From Thermaceae bacterium (lineage in GTDB: Bacteria; Deinococcota; Deinococci; Deinococcales; Marinithermaceae): a DNA stretch of 64,000 nucleotides. The notes below the pieces were generated by a model. That model had not been told where the DNA came from and did not search any database. It saw only the letters and a program-made list of their open reading frames with translations. Shown piece after piece: positions 9,045 through 22,907 of this stretch (positions within the stretch are counted from its first letter, which is position 1; each line of letters begins with the position of its first letter). The position numbers and the translations under genes are program-made. The DNA lies in contig JAMOUW010000045.1 of NCBI GenBank assembly GCA_027067955.1, positions 62,001-126,000 on the forward strand, given 5' to 3'.

Positions 9045-10898
9045 TTGCCAAACCGGATCAACCCCTGGACGGTCGTCCTGCTCCTTATCTTTGGACTCTG
9101 GCTTTATTCGCTGATGGGCAGCACGGGGGCCGCCCCGTCGATCAGCTACGACACCTTCGTTCGCTTCGTAGCCGAAAACAAAGTAAGCAAAGCGCTCATC
9201 GCCGAAGACCGCATCACCGGTGAGTTCAAGAGTCCGGAACGGGTAACCAGCAAAGACAAGTTCATCACTACCAAACGCTTTCAGACCACGCCGCCGATAC
9301 CACAGGTTCCCGATCTGGATCTGCCGGCGTTGCTCAAGAAGCACAACGTAGAGTTCAGCTTCAAAACGACGTCCCCCTGGCTGCTGATCATCGCCAACTT
9401 CCTGCCGGTGCTGCTGCTGGTGGGGTTCTTCTGGTTCTTCTTTATGCGGGGGCCCGCAGGCGGCGGGGGCGGGGGCGTCATGCAGTTCGGCCAGTCGCGG
9501 GCCCGCATGTACGGCAAGGAAAGGCAGGTTTCCACCACCTTCAAGGACGTGGCCGGCCACGAAGAGGCCAAGCGCGAGCTCGTGGAGGTGGTCGATTTTC
9601 TCAAGCACCCGCAGAAATACCTGGCCATCGGGGCCGAGATTCCCAAGGGGGTGTTGCTGGTGGGGCCGCCGGGTACCGGCAAGACGCTGCTGGCGCGGGC
9701 CGTCGCCGGCGAAGCGGGGGTGCCCTTCTTTTCGGTGAGCGCCAGCGAGTTCATGGAGATGTTCGTGGGCGTCGGTGCCAGCCGCGTACGCACGCTCTTC
9801 GACGAGGCGCGCAAGAACGCCCCGGCGATCATCTTCATCGACGAAATAGACTCCATCGGCCGCAAGCGCGGAGCGGGCATCGGCGGCGGTCACGACGAGC
9901 GCGAACAGACACTCAACCAGATCCTGGCCGAGATGGACGGCTTTGAAAAAGACACCTCGGTCATCGTCATGGCGGCCACCAACCGCCCCGACATCCTCGA
10001 CCCCGCCCTCCTGCGCCCCGGCCGCTTCGACCGCAAGGTGGTGGTGGGGCTGCCCAGCCTGGAGGAGCGCAAAGAGATCCTCAGGGTGCACATGCGCGGC
10101 AAGCCCGTGGCCGACGACGTGGACGTCGCGGAGCTGGCGCAGATGACGCCCGGGTTCAGCGGCGCCGACCTGAAAAACCTGGTAAACGAAGCCGCGCTGC
10201 AGGCGGCGCGCGAAAACAGCGAGCGCATCCACAGGCAGCACTTCCTCACCGCGCTCGACAAGATCGTACTGGGGCTCGAGCGCGGCTCACTAAAACTATC
10301 GGACAAAGAAAAGCGCGCCATCGCTTATCACGAGGCCGGCCACGCAGTGGTCAGCGAGGTGCTGCCCGAAGCCGACAAAACCCAGAAGGTGTCGATCGTA
10401 CCCCGAGGCATGGCGCTGGGCGTGACCTGGCACCAGCCGGAGGAACGGGTGCTCGTTTCCTACGAACACCTGATGGACGAGCTTTCGGTGCTCATGGGCG
10501 GGCGGGCGGCCGAGGAAATCTTCACCGGCACCATAACCACCGGGGCCGCGGACGACTTCAAGCGGGCAACCGAAACCGCCAAGCGGATGGTGCTCGAGTG
10601 GGGCATGGGCGACCACTTCAAGCACATCGCCTGGGACGCGGGCATGGGTCCGGTGTTCCTGGGCGAGGAGATAGCGCGCCGCAAGGACTTTTCCGAGCGC
10701 ACCGCCGAGCTGGTGGACGAAGACGTACGCAAAATCCTCGACGCCGCCTACGCGCGTACCCGCGGAATACTCAACGAACACGACGCCGCGATGCACGCGA
10801 TCGCCGCCGAACTGCTGGAAAAAGAAACCATCCCCGGCGACCGGGTGCGCGAACTCCTGAAGAGCGAACCGCCCGCCAGCGAAGCCGCCGAAGCCTGA
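9045..10898 (+). CDS. ftsH: ATP-dependent zinc metalloprotease FtsH
   Basis: Walker A GPPGTGKT, Walker [17 protein letters not shown] zinc motif; TTG start at 9045 preceded by GGAGGT. Confidence 0.95.
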   Translation: MPNRINPWTVVLLLIFGLWLYSLMGSTGAAPSISYDTFVRFVAENKVSKALIAEDRITGEFKSPERVTSKDKFITTKRFQTTPPIPQVPDLDLPALLKKHNVEFSFKTTSPWLLIIANFLPVLLLVGFFWFFFMRGPAGGGGGGVMQFGQSRARMYGKERQVSTTFKDVAGHEEAKRELVEVVDFLKHPQKYLAIGAEIPKGVLLVGPPGTGKTLLARAVAGEAGVPFFSVSASEFMEMFVGVGASRVRTLFDEARKNAPAIIFIDEIDSIGRKRGAGIGGGHDEREQTLNQILAEMDGFEKDTSVIVMAATNRPDILDPALLRPGRFDRKVVVGLPSLEERKEILRVHMRGKPVADDVDVAELAQMTPGFSGADLKNLVNEAALQAARENSERIHRQHFLTALDKIVLGLERGSLKLSDKEKRAIAYHEAGHAVVSEVLPEADKTQKVSIVPRGMALGVTWHQPEERVLVSYEHLMDELSVLMGGRAAEEIFTGTITTGAADDFKRATETAKRMVLEWGMGDHFKHIAWDAGMGPVFLGEEIARRKDFSERTAELVDEDVRKILDAAYARTRGILNEHDAAMHAIAAELLEKETIPGDRVRELLKSEPPASEAAEA

Positions 10899-10910
10899 GC
10901 GGCACGACTC

Positions 10911-10940
10911 AAAACCGCCGCCCTTTGGGGCGGCGGTTTT
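10911..10940. terminator. Bidirectional terminator between ftsH and ankyrin gene
   Basis: AAAACCGCCGCCC-TTTG-GGGCGGCGGTTTT, perfect 13-bp arms with A/T tracts on both sides. Confidence 0.9.
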
Positions 10941-10957
10941 GCCGGCTCCGGCGAGCG

Positions 10958-12574
10958 TTAGCGCGCTTCGGGGTGCAGCCCGATGGGGTAAAGACCGAGC
11001 ACCAGATCGCTGGAGGCCAGCGCGGGGTTTTTGAGCAGCAGATTCCAGGGGTAGGCTCCGGCGGCGTCCTGCTGGGCCGGGTCGACGCCCAGATCGACGA
11101 GCACGGTAACGGTTTCTTCGTCCTCGCTGAAGCGGGCGGCAAGGTGTAGCGCGTTCCTGCCCAGTTTGCTGCGGGCGTGTACGTCGGCGCCCAGCTTCAC
11201 CAGCACCCGCGCGTTCGCCGCCTGACCGCCGGCGGCCGCGGCCAGGAAAGGGGTCCAGCCGTCGCCGTCACGGGCCTCGAGGTCGGAACCCAGCGCCGCC
11301 AGCACCCGCAACGCTGCTGGGTCGGGGTTCAGGCGCGCCGCCAGGTGCAGCGGCGTTTCGCCCGCGTAGCTGCGCGCGCGCACGCTCGGCCCCAGCCCGG
11401 CCCAGAAACGCAGGGCTTCCTCCGTCGCCGCAGCAGCAGCGCGGTGTAGCACCGACCAGCCCTGACGGTCGCGAGCATCCAGATCGGCTCCAGCTTCGGC
11501 CAGCGCCCGGGCACGGGCCCGAGCGCCCTCGTCCAGCTCGTCGCACCACCCGGCCAGCAGAAGCAGCGGGGTCGCGGCCCGGTCGTCGCGGGCGTTCACG
11601 TCGGCCCCGGCCCGTAGCAACGCCCGCACCATTTCCGGCGAACCCTCGGCGCTGGCGCCGTGCAAGGGGGTCCAGCCGTCAGCGTCGCGGGCGTTCGGAT
11701 CCGCCCCCCGGTCAAGCAGCAAGACGAGCACCTCCATGCGACCGCCCAGCCGGGCGGTAAGATGCAGCGGGGTCTCATTCGCGCCGGTACGGGATTCGAG
11801 GTCCGCCCCGGCGTCCAGGAGGACGCGCGCCACGTCCGCCGCGCCCTCGCCGACGTTGAACGCCGCCGCCGAATGCAAAGGGGTCCAGCCCTCGGCGTCG
11901 CGGAGACCGGGCTCGAGCCCGGCGTCCAGCAGCAGCTGGATCGCCTCCTCATCGGGAGCGCTGGCGGCGGCCAGGTGCAGTGCGGTGGTGCCGTCCGGAG
12001 CCGGCTTCAGGCTAGCTCCCGCTGCGAGCAGCACCTCCAGCTTGTCGGCCCGCCCCGAATCGGCGGCTGCCAGCAGCGGCGTCCAGCCGTCATCGTCGCG
12101 CGCCTCCAGGGGACTGCCCAGGGAAACCAGCTCCCGCATTACCGCCAGCTCGGGATTGAGCCGGGCGGCCAGGTGCAACGCTGTTTCCCCGGCCCCGTTT
12201 TTGGTTTCCAGGCCGGCGCCTGCCCTTACCAGGGCCGTCGCCACCCCGGGGTGGATATTGTGCTCGGCCGCGAGCAGCAGCGGAGTAAGTCCGTCGGCGC
12301 GGGGACGGTCGGGGTCGAGTACTCCGCCCTCGCGCAAACGGCGAATAAGCGCCTCCATGGTTACTGCATCCGCATAGAGCGCCGCGTAGTGCAGCGGGGT
12401 CATACCGGCTTCATCCACCGCCGATAGCAACGCGCCTTCTTCTATCAAGAGCTTCAGGCGCACCGGTGTCATTATTTTCCAGTACGCCTCGTCCAGCAGG
12501 CGGTACTCGGGGTTGGCGTTCGCCGCCAGCAGCAGGACAAAAAAAGCGAAGATTCGCGCAACGGGGTTCATCAC
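10958..12574 (-). CDS. Secreted ankyrin-repeat protein
   Basis: Many ANK units (DADGWTPLHGASAEGSPEMVRALLRAGADVNARD); N-terminal signal MMNPVARIFAFFVLLLAANA. Confidence 0.9.
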   Translation of the reverse strand: MMNPVARIFAFFVLLLAANANPEYRLLDEAYWKIMTPVRLKLLIEEGALLSAVDEAGMTPLHYAALYADAVTMEALIRRLREGGVLDPDRPRADGLTPLLLAAEHNIHPGVATALVRAGAGLETKNGAGETALHLAARLNPELAVMRELVSLGSPLEARDDDGWTPLLAAADSGRADKLEVLLAAGASLKPAPDGTTALHLAAASAPDEEAIQLLLDAGLEPGLRDAEGWTPLHSAAAFNVGEGAADVARVLLDAGADLESRTGANETPLHLTARLGGRMEVLVLLLDRGADPNARDADGWTPLHGASAEGSPEMVRALLRAGADVNARDDRAATPLLLLAGWCDELDEGARARARALAEAGADLDARDRQGWSVLHRAAAAATEEALRFWAGLGPSVRARSYAGETPLHLAARLNPDPAALRVLAALGSDLEARDGDGWTPFLAAAAGGQAANARVLVKLGADVHARSKLGRNALHLAARFSEDEETVTVLVDLGVDPAQQDAAGAYPWNLLLKNPALASSDLVLGLYPIGLHPEAR

Positions 12575-12686
12575 CGCACGCTATCACGCTCGCGGCCGCG
12601 AGCCGGTACGAAACCCGCAGCCGCCGGGATTTGGTCCTTCCGGTCATGCTCCACCATTCTTTTCGCCAGCTTGCGTACACTGAAGC

Positions 12687-13949
12687 ATGCGCCCCCTGGC
12701 TTTCGTGGTCATTCTCCTCGTCCTCGCGGTTTCCTGCTCCCCGCACAAGACCGCGCTGCCCGCCGTTTCCCGCCCGTTCCCCCAGCACGCAACTTATCCC
12801 GGACAGAAGGCAAGACCGGGCAGCTACAGCCAGTCACAGCTGGACGGGCATGTGCGCGCATTCTACCAGCGCTGGAAAGCCGACTACCTGCAGCCAGCCG
12901 GGCGCGACGCCGCTGGCCATCCCCTGTATCTGATCTCGCACTCCAGAAAGAAGCCGGGGGAAACCGTCAGCGAGGGGATGGGTTACGGAATGATCATCGC
13001 AGTCCACATGGCCGGGGCCGATCCGGCGGCGCGGGAGATATTCGATGGCCTCTACCGGTTCGCGCAAGCCCATCCGTCGGATATCGACCCCCGGTTGATG
13101 GGCTGGATCCAGCCGCCCGACGGCAATGGCAACGACTCGGCCTTCGATGGCGACGCCGACATCGCTTACGCCCTCTTGCTGGCCGACCGCCAGTGGGGCT
13201 CCGGCGGCGAGATAGACTACCTGGCCGCCGCCCGGGAAAGAATAGCCGCGATTGAAGAAAGCACCATCGGCCCCCACTCGCGCCTGCCCCTGCTGGGCGA
13301 CTGGGTGGAGCCGGCGGGCAACGAAGAAGACGAGCATAAGTACAACGAGTACACCCCCCGCCTCTCCGACTTCATGCCGGCTCACTTTCGCGTTTTCGCC
13401 CGCTACGGCAGCGCCGACCTCTGGAACGAGGTCGAAGAAGCGATGGAAACCGCGGTCCTTGGCCTGGAAGAAAACTACAGCCCCCGAACCGGCCTGATGC
13501 CCGACTTTGCCGAACCGGCCGGGTCCGGGCTTGGTTTTCCCCTCAAACCGGTCGGGCCCGATTTCCTCGAAGGCCCTCACGACGGCGACTACGACTACAA
13601 CGCCGGCCGCTACCCCTGGCGGGTGAGCACCGCGGTGCTGCTTTACGGCGACGGGTTTTGGCGGGAGCGGATGAACAAACTCAGCCACTGGGTCGAACGG
13701 GCCACCGGCGGCGACCCGCAAAAGCTAAACGCCGGTTATCACCTCGACGGTACACCCACCAAGGGGCAGAACTACTTCACCACCTTCTTCGCCGCCCCGC
13801 TGGCGACCGCCGCCATGACCCAGCCCAACCAGCAGGCCTGGCTCGACGCCCTCTACCAGGCCATCCACGACCGCCACGAAGACTACTACGAAGACTCGGT
13901 GACGCTGCTCAACCTGCTGTTGCTGAGCAACAACTACTGGGCTCCCTGA
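12687..13949 (+). CDS. Glycosyl hydrolase family 8 lipoprotein
   Basis: SVSCSP lipobox-like N-term; GH8-like motif DSAFDGDADIAYALLLADRQWG; EGMGYGMIIA. Confidence 0.8.
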   Translation: MRPLAFVVILLVLAVSCSPHKTALPAVSRPFPQHATYPGQKARPGSYSQSQLDGHVRAFYQRWKADYLQPAGRDAAGHPLYLISHSRKKPGETVSEGMGYGMIIAVHMAGADPAAREIFDGLYRFAQAHPSDIDPRLMGWIQPPDGNGNDSAFDGDADIAYALLLADRQWGSGGEIDYLAAARERIAAIEESTIGPHSRLPLLGDWVEPAGNEEDEHKYNEYTPRLSDFMPAHFRVFARYGSADLWNEVEEAMETAVLGLEENYSPRTGLMPDFAEPAGSGLGFPLKPVGPDFLEGPHDGDYDYNAGRYPWRVSTAVLLYGDGFWRERMNKLSHWVERATGGDPQKLNAGYHLDGTPTKGQNYFTTFFAAPLATAAMTQPNQQAWLDALYQAIHDRHEDYYEDSVTLLNLLLLSNNYWAP

Positions 13950-13971
13950 GCGACCCGGCGAAGCTCCGACC

Positions 13972-17829
<3,858 letters not shown>

Positions 17830-17833
<4 letters not shown>

Positions 17834-18486
17834 TCCCCCTCCCGCAAATCCACCCCGTTGAACCGCTGCTGGGCCGCCTGCAGTCCTTCCTGTTGCCACA
17901 CCCGCACCGCCGCGGCCGCGGTTTCGGCTACCTTTTCGGCCAGGGGCTGTTCTTCAGGGGAGAACTTCGAGAGCACCCAGCCGGCGGCGTCCCACCCCTC
18001 CGGCGGCCGCCCGATGCCCAGGCGCAGCCGGTCGAAGCGATCGGTGCCCAGCTGCTCGATGATCGAGCGAACACCCTTCTGGCCGCCGGCGCTGCCGCCG
18101 CGGCGCAGCCGCAGCCGCCCCAGCGGCAGGTCCATATCGTCGTGCACCACCAGCAAGCGTTCGGGGTCGATCTTGTAATAGCGCACAAAAGGAGCCACCA
18201 CCTCGCCGGAGGCGTTCATGAAGGTAGTAGGTTTCATGAGCCAGCCGCTGTTCCAGCGTGCGGTAAACGCCCGCCCCTGCTGCCTCCAGACGAGGCCTTC
18301 TTCACTAGCTATGCGGTCGACCACCCAAAACCCCAGGTTGTGCCGGGTCGCCGCGTAGCGGACGCCCGGGTTGCCCAGCCCGACCACCAGGAAACGTGCG
18401 CTCACGTCCGGGTCCCCCTCATCCAGCTCCACGTCGGGCCGCATCGCGAACCCCGCCAGCCACCGGCGAAATCTGTTCCAGTCCAC
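17830..18486 (-). CDS. pth: Peptidyl-tRNA hydrolase
   Basis: FLVVGLGNPGVRYAATRHNLGFWVVD; MKPTTFMNASGEVV; VVHDDMDLPLGRLRLRRGGSAGGQKGVRSI. Confidence 0.95.
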
Positions 18487-18543
18487 CCATCCAGTCTACG
18501 AAAACGGGGAGGCCGCGGCCTCCCCGTTGGAGCGGCAAACGGA

Positions 18544-19185
18544 CTACTCGGACTCTTCTTCCTCGTCCGCCTTGCCCCGCTTGATGAGTTCAGGCTCGAC
18601 CTCGAACTCTTCGCCCTCGGCGGCTTCGGCTTCGAGTTTGTCCACATCTTCAGGCGGAACCACGGTGGCCACGACCGACTCGGGATCCGTCAGCAGCTCT
18701 ACGCCCTCCGGCAGGGTCAGATCAGAGGCGTGAAGCGCATCGCCAATGCCAAGTTCAGAAACGTCCACCACGATATGGTCAGGGATGTTACGCGGCAGCA
18801 CGCGCACTTCCAGGTCGGTGACGGGCGTCGAAAGTACGCCGCCGAGCTTAACGCCCTTGGCCTCGCCCACGAACTTGAGGGTTACGTACATGTCCAGGGT
18901 CTGGCCCTTGGTGAGCACGTAAAAGTCGACGTGCTCCGGGCGGCGGCGGCGCTTGTTGAGCTGGACCGCGCGCACCACGGTGTCGACCGTTTCGCCGTCT
19001 TCCAGCTCCAGAGTGATCACGTGGTGAACCCCGGCACGGCGGAACACCCGGTCAAATTCGCCAAGATTGACGTAGAGTTTTTTGTTTACGTTTTTGTTGT
19101 ACATGATGCCGGGCAGTTTGCCCTCACGCCGCAGCACCCGGGGTTTCTCCGACTCACGGTAATAGGCTTTGAGTTTGTACTCCAT
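18544..19185 (-). CDS. rplY: 50S ribosomal protein L25/Ctc
   Basis: MEYKLKAYYRESEKPRVLRREGKLPGIMYNKNVNKKLYV; acidic C-terminal tail. Confidence 0.92.
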   Translation of the reverse strand: MEYKLKAYYRESEKPRVLRREGKLPGIMYNKNVNKKLYVNLGEFDRVFRRAGVHHVITLELEDGETVDTVVRAVQLNKRRRRPEHVDFYVLTKGQTLDMYVTLKFVGEAKGVKLGGVLSTPVTDLEVRVLPRNIPDHIVVDVSELGIGDALHASDLTLPEGVELLTDPESVVATVVPPEDVDKLEAEAAEGEEFEVEPELIKRGKADEEEESE

Positions 19186-19249
19186 GCTTCCTCCCAATGC
19201 CGCGTGCGTTTGCAGGCACACGGCGCCGGCACTCCGGCACGCAAACCCG

Positions 19250-19279
19250 ATTGTACGCGGACAGGGAGCCCGGGGTCAA
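19250..19279 (-). promoter_or_regulatory. Sigma-70-type promoter of rplY
   Basis: Minus strand TTGACC -18 nt- TACAAT. Confidence 0.65.
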
Positions 19280-19335
19280 CCGTCCGCTGCCAGGAAGCGG
19301 GACCGTCCCGCATCCCACAACCCGCCACCCACTTC

Positions 19336-20256
19336 CTAGATCAGCGCCGAAACCGACTGGTGCGTATGCACCGCCCGAATCGCCTGCGCCAGCAGCGGCG
19401 CAGTAGAGAGGATCTCGAACCCTTCCCCGGCGTCGAGGGCGATGGTGTCGGTAAAAACAACCCGCTCGATCCCCATGTGCGACAAATTGCTGCGCGCCGG
19501 CCCCACCAGGACGGGGTGGGTAGCCATGACGGTCATTTCGGGCCGCGCGCCCGAGGCTATCAGCGCTTCCACGCCACGGCGAATGGTACCGCCGGTGGAA
19601 ACGATGTCGTCGATGATGATGGGCCTGCGCCCCTCGACGTCGCCGATTACGTAGGTAACTTCCGTTTCCGTGGGGCCGGTGCGACGCTTGGCCAGCATGG
19701 CCATGGGCAGGCCCAGCAGGTTGGAAAGCCGCCGCGCCTCCTCGGCGCGGCCGGCGTCAGGGCTGACCACCACCGCATTTTCCTTGAGTCCCTCACGCTC
19801 GATGTACTCGGCGAAGAGGCGGACCGAGCGCAGGTGGTCCACGGGGATATTGAAGAAACCCTGAATCTGCGGAGCGTGCAGGTCGATGGCTATCACCCGG
19901 TGATAGCCAGCACGCTCAATCAGATCCGCAACCAGCTTGGCGCTTATGGGTTCACGGCCGACGCTTTGCTTGTCCTGGCGCGCATAGCCGAAGTAGGGCA
20001 CAACCGCGTTGATGCGCCCGGCGCTGGAACGCCTGAGCGCGTCGGCATAGAGCAACAGTTCCATTAGGTTTTCGTTCACCGGCGGCGCCGTCGGCTGAAT
20101 AACGTAAACGTCATTCCCGCGCACGCTCTCGCCCAGCTGCAAACGCACCTCGCCGTCGGGGAAGCGCTGCACCAGCGACTCCCCGAGCGGCAGCCCCAGA
20201 TAGCCGGCAATCTTCTCTGCCAGCGGCCGGTTGGCATTGCCCGAAAACAGCTTCAT
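19336..20256 (-). CDS. prs: Ribose-phosphate pyrophosphokinase
   Basis: MKLFSGNANRPLAEKIAGYLG, RQDK, DLHAPQIQGFF, PRPP loop IIIDDIVSTGGTI. Confidence 0.95.
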   Translation of the reverse strand: MKLFSGNANRPLAEKIAGYLGLPLGESLVQRFPDGEVRLQLGESVRGNDVYVIQPTAPPVNENLMELLLYADALRRSSAGRINAVVPYFGYARQDKQSVGREPISAKLVADLIERAGYHRVIAIDLHAPQIQGFFNIPVDHLRSVRLFAEYIEREGLKENAVVVSPDAGRAEEARRLSNLLGLPMAMLAKRRTGPTETEVTYVIGDVEGRRPIIIDDIVSTGGTIRRGVEALIASGARPEMTVMATHPVLVGPARSNLSHMGIERVVFTDTIALDAGEGFEILSTAPLLAQAIRAVHTHQSVSALI

Positions 20257-20280
20257 ACGCCCACCCCTTTTATTCCAATC

Positions 20281-20976
20281 TTAACCGTCGAGATGGGCCA
20301 GGGTGTCCTCGATCAACACCGCCAGTTTTTGGGAAACCTCCGCCAAAAACGCCTCGAAAGCCCCCGGGGCCGCCGCGTCGGCCGCATCGGTAACCGCCCG
20401 CACCAGCGCCATCGGCACCCCCAGCTTGCGCGCCGCCCAGAGCGCGGCCGCGCCCTCCATCTCCACCGCGTCGGCGCCAAAGGTCTCGCGGATCCAGCGC
20501 GCGGTTTCGGGGTCGGCCACGAACTTGTCGCCGCTAGCCACGCGGCCGCGCACGTGGTGGTAGCCAAGCCGCCGGGCGCTGGCGTGCAGCGCGCCCGCAA
20601 GGGCGGGGTCGGCGGGAATGAAGCGCTCGCCGCTGTCCAGCTCTCCCGGCTCGCGGCCCAGCGGGGTCAGGTCCATGTCCCACTGGACGGCGTCGTCGGC
20701 AATCAGCACGTCGCCGGTGGAAAGCCGGGGGCCCAGCGAACCAGCCACCCCCAGCCAGACGGCTCGCGAAGGGGAGAAGCGGGCCGCCGCCCAGCCCACC
20801 ACCGCGCCGGCCGCAGCCTTGCCGATGCCGCTTTCGAGCAAACGCACGTCATGCCCGCCAAGCCACCCAGAAAACACGGGCCAGGGACCGGTAATCTTCT
20901 CGGCGCGCTCCATCCGCGCCAGCACCGCCTCGGCTTCTTCGCCCTCGGCGGCCAGGAGCAGGATCGGCCCTTCCAC
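20281..20976 (-). CDS. mtnN: 5'-methylthioadenosine/S-adenosylhomocysteine nucleosidase family
   Basis: PNP_UDP family signatures GIGKAAAGAVVGW, VEMEGAAALWAARKLGVPMALVRAVTD; adjacent to luxS. Confidence 0.75.
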   Translation of the reverse strand: MEGPILLLAAEGEEAEAVLARMERAEKITGPWPVFSGWLGGHDVRLLESGIGKAAAGAVVGWAAARFSPSRAVWLGVAGSLGPRLSTGDVLIADDAVQWDMDLTPLGREPGELDSGERFIPADPALAGALHASARRLGYHHVRGRVASGDKFVADPETARWIRETFGADAVEMEGAAALWAARKLGVPMALVRAVTDAADAAAPGAFEAFLAEVSQKLAVLIEDTLAHLDG

Positions 20977-20977
20977 C

Positions 20978-21448
20978 TCAGCGCCCCTCTATAAGAATCG
21001 TCTCTTGCACGTGCAGGCCCTTCTCGAGCACGTGACGCGACCAGAACTTGGCCTCTTCCAGGTCGTGGTCGCGATAGTTGCCGCACTCCAGCGGGTTGGC
21101 CGCCGGCACCGGCCCTTCGTGGGCCACGATGTCGGCCAGAGCCTTAGCGAAGGCGTCCATGACCGCCTCGGCCTCCGGCTCGCCGATGATGACCGCGTAG
21201 AACCCGGTGCGGCAGCCCATCGGGCTCACGTCCACGATGCCCTCCAGGTGGTCGCGCATCTTCATGGCGAGCAGGTGCTCGAAGGTGTGCATCGCCCCGG
21301 TGCCAATGACCTCGCGGTTGGGCTGACCCACCCGCAGGTCCCACTTGCTGATCACCTCCCCACCGGGGGTGTATTTAAGGTCGGCCAGGCGCACATACGG
21401 CGCCTTAACTTTGGTGTGGTCTAAGTCGAAAGAGGCAACCTTGGCCAT
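20978..21448 (-). CDS. luxS: S-ribosylhomocysteine lyase LuxS
   Basis: MAKVASFDLDHTKVKAPYVR; HTFEHLLA zinc motif; MGCRTGFY; ECGNYRDHDL. Confidence 0.95.
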   Translation of the reverse strand: MAKVASFDLDHTKVKAPYVRLADLKYTPGGEVISKWDLRVGQPNREVIGTGAMHTFEHLLAMKMRDHLEGIVDVSPMGCRTGFYAVIIGEPEAEAVMDAFAKALADIVAHEGPVPAANPLECGNYRDHDLEEAKFWSRHVLEKGLHVQETILIEGR

Positions 21449-21454
21449 GGGTTT

Positions 21455-21460
21455 ATTGTA
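21455..21460 (-). promoter_or_regulatory. -10 box of luxS, leaderless arrangement
   Basis: Minus strand TACAAT followed by 6 nt (AAACCC) then ATG. Confidence 0.5.
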
Positions 21461-21591
21461 GTGGCGGTTTGAGTTTGCGATACACAAACGAAATCGCCGA
21501 CGGCCCATAAAGGACCACCTGGCCGCACCCGACCTTTGCCCAACTGCCGCCTATTCTCACGACAACTAAAATCGCCAGAAAACAATCCGCA

Positions 21592-22230
21592 TTATTCGGC
21601 CCTGACTATTCTCGCCAGTTCCTCAAGCTCCTCCCAGGTCAGGCCGTCCTTGTATAGCCCGTTGACGAGCCACAACCCGCTTTCTCGTATCTTCTTCTTG
21701 GGCGAAAACAAACCCAACCATTCAGGAGACGGTCCGCATTCGTCACACCACGAAACCGTAGAAATGATTTTTTCCTCCCACTTCAATCGCGTGTCTTTGT
21801 CGTTTACTTCAAATACTACAAACGTAAAGTTTTGCTGGATGATCGCTGTTACTTTCTCTTCGGTCTCGCGCAGTTTCTTCTCGTCAAGCAGCGGCAAATA
21901 CTGCTCTTTGGCCTTTTTAGACGTCAGGTCCCATTCCCATTGTTCCAAAAACGGATCGTTATCCCGGTACAAAATAGCTCGACCAATGTTCTTGCGGAAA
22001 ATACTTCGGTCTTTGTTTTCGTTCACGAAGTGCTGCTTCAAGCGGGAACGGAGCTGGTTGTCACCCTTATGCGTTCCCACCCTTACTATCCTATCGACCT
22101 CGTGAGCACGCTCCCCCTCTTCAAAAAGAACGTAAATGCCGTTCCGTGGAATCTCCACATCATCAAACGGAAACCTATGGCGCAGCAAACTATTGAATAA
22201 GTGGTGTAGTTGGTGACAAATCTCACTCAC
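21592..22230 (-). CDS. GIY-YIG-like nuclease domain protein
   Basis: GIYVLFEEGERAHEVDRIVRVGTHKGDNQLRSRLKQHF plus downstream RLKWEEKIISTV (candidate catalytic Glu). Confidence 0.6.
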   Translation of the reverse strand: MSEICHQLHHLFNSLLRHRFPFDDVEIPRNGIYVLFEEGERAHEVDRIVRVGTHKGDNQLRSRLKQHFVNENKDRSIFRKNIGRAILYRDNDPFLEQWEWDLTSKKAKEQYLPLLDEKKLRETEEKVTAIIQQNFTFVVFEVNDKDTRLKWEEKIISTVSWCDECGPSPEWLGLFSPKKKIRESGLWLVNGLYKDGLTWEELEELARIVRAE

Positions 22231-22642
22231 GCGCCGCCTTCTCCTTCAAAAACTGTAGTTGTTGACCTATTTTCAACCCCTCAAGCGGCACCTCATAAGA
22301 CCTCAAGTAAGGTAATAAATATTGACGGTACTTCTGCCCGGCTAATATCACGAAGTGGTCGTTTTCTAAGTCGGCATTTTCCCGCAGCTGCGAAACCACC
22401 CTAGCCGCCCACTCCTTCCTTTCGCTGGCGGACATTTCGTTGAGCGTGACGTCATAAGGATCGATTTCTTCATCCAAATGCACCAGCCCGTGCTTTGCCG
22501 ACAAAACAAAGATTTTTTGGGGCGAAAATTGCTGGGCGTACTTTAAGTTCATCCGGAATAGCGGACTTGTATACAAATCCCTGGCTTTTGCTCTATACGG
22601 CAGCTTCTTGCTTACGCACGAGATAAGAACTATTTTGTTCAC
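22223..22642 (-). CDS. DUF6884-like protein
   Basis: MNKIVLISCVSKKLPYRAKARDLYTSPLFRMNLKYAQ...FVLSAKHGLVHLDEEIDPYDVTL; overlaps the GIY-YIG-like gene by 8 nt. Confidence 0.65.
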   Translation of the reverse strand: MNKIVLISCVSKKLPYRAKARDLYTSPLFRMNLKYAQQFSPQKIFVLSAKHGLVHLDEEIDPYDVTLNEMSASERKEWAARVVSQLRENADLENDHFVILAGQKYRQYLLPYLRSYEVPLEGLKIGQQLQFLKEKAARE

Positions 22643-22907
22643 CCGACTCCCCCTTTAGTCCTAGCCTAGGCGACGGCAACCGGCTGCCAGCATATTGCGC
22701 TTGCTCTTACGCGAAGCTCAAGCCTCTTCCGACGCCCAGTTCGCCTTCTTAGACGTCTTTTATCGGTAGTATACCCCGCTGCTAAATAGCGTGTCAGTAT
22801 TCGCCCTTAGCACCCTATTAAGACTGGCAAACTGGGTAGAAAACGACTTTTCCAACCAAAGCCGTTTGGCCAACTCAGCCTGGCAAGCTACGAGATTGTT
22901 TTGCCGT

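Noticed and set aside
8943-10241. N-terminal 430 codons of the 884-aa minus ORF 7587-10241
   Set aside because: Antisense to ftsH, which has full catalytic motifs; composition-driven open frame. The TPR protein starts at GTG 8942.
10958-12574. Ankyrin-coding repeats considered as a DNA repeat array or CRISPR
   Set aside because: Irregular about 100-bp periodicity explained by the 33-aa ANK protein repeat; no identical spacer-separated repeats.
12589-12604. GCTCGCGGCCGCGAGC palindrome upstream of ankyrin gene
   Set aside because: All-GC palindrome in a GC-rich genome; no second copy or promoter context to support an operator.
17893-20067. 724-aa plus-strand ORF
   Set aside because: Antisense to pth, rplY and prs, all with clear family motifs; GC-rich shadow ORF.
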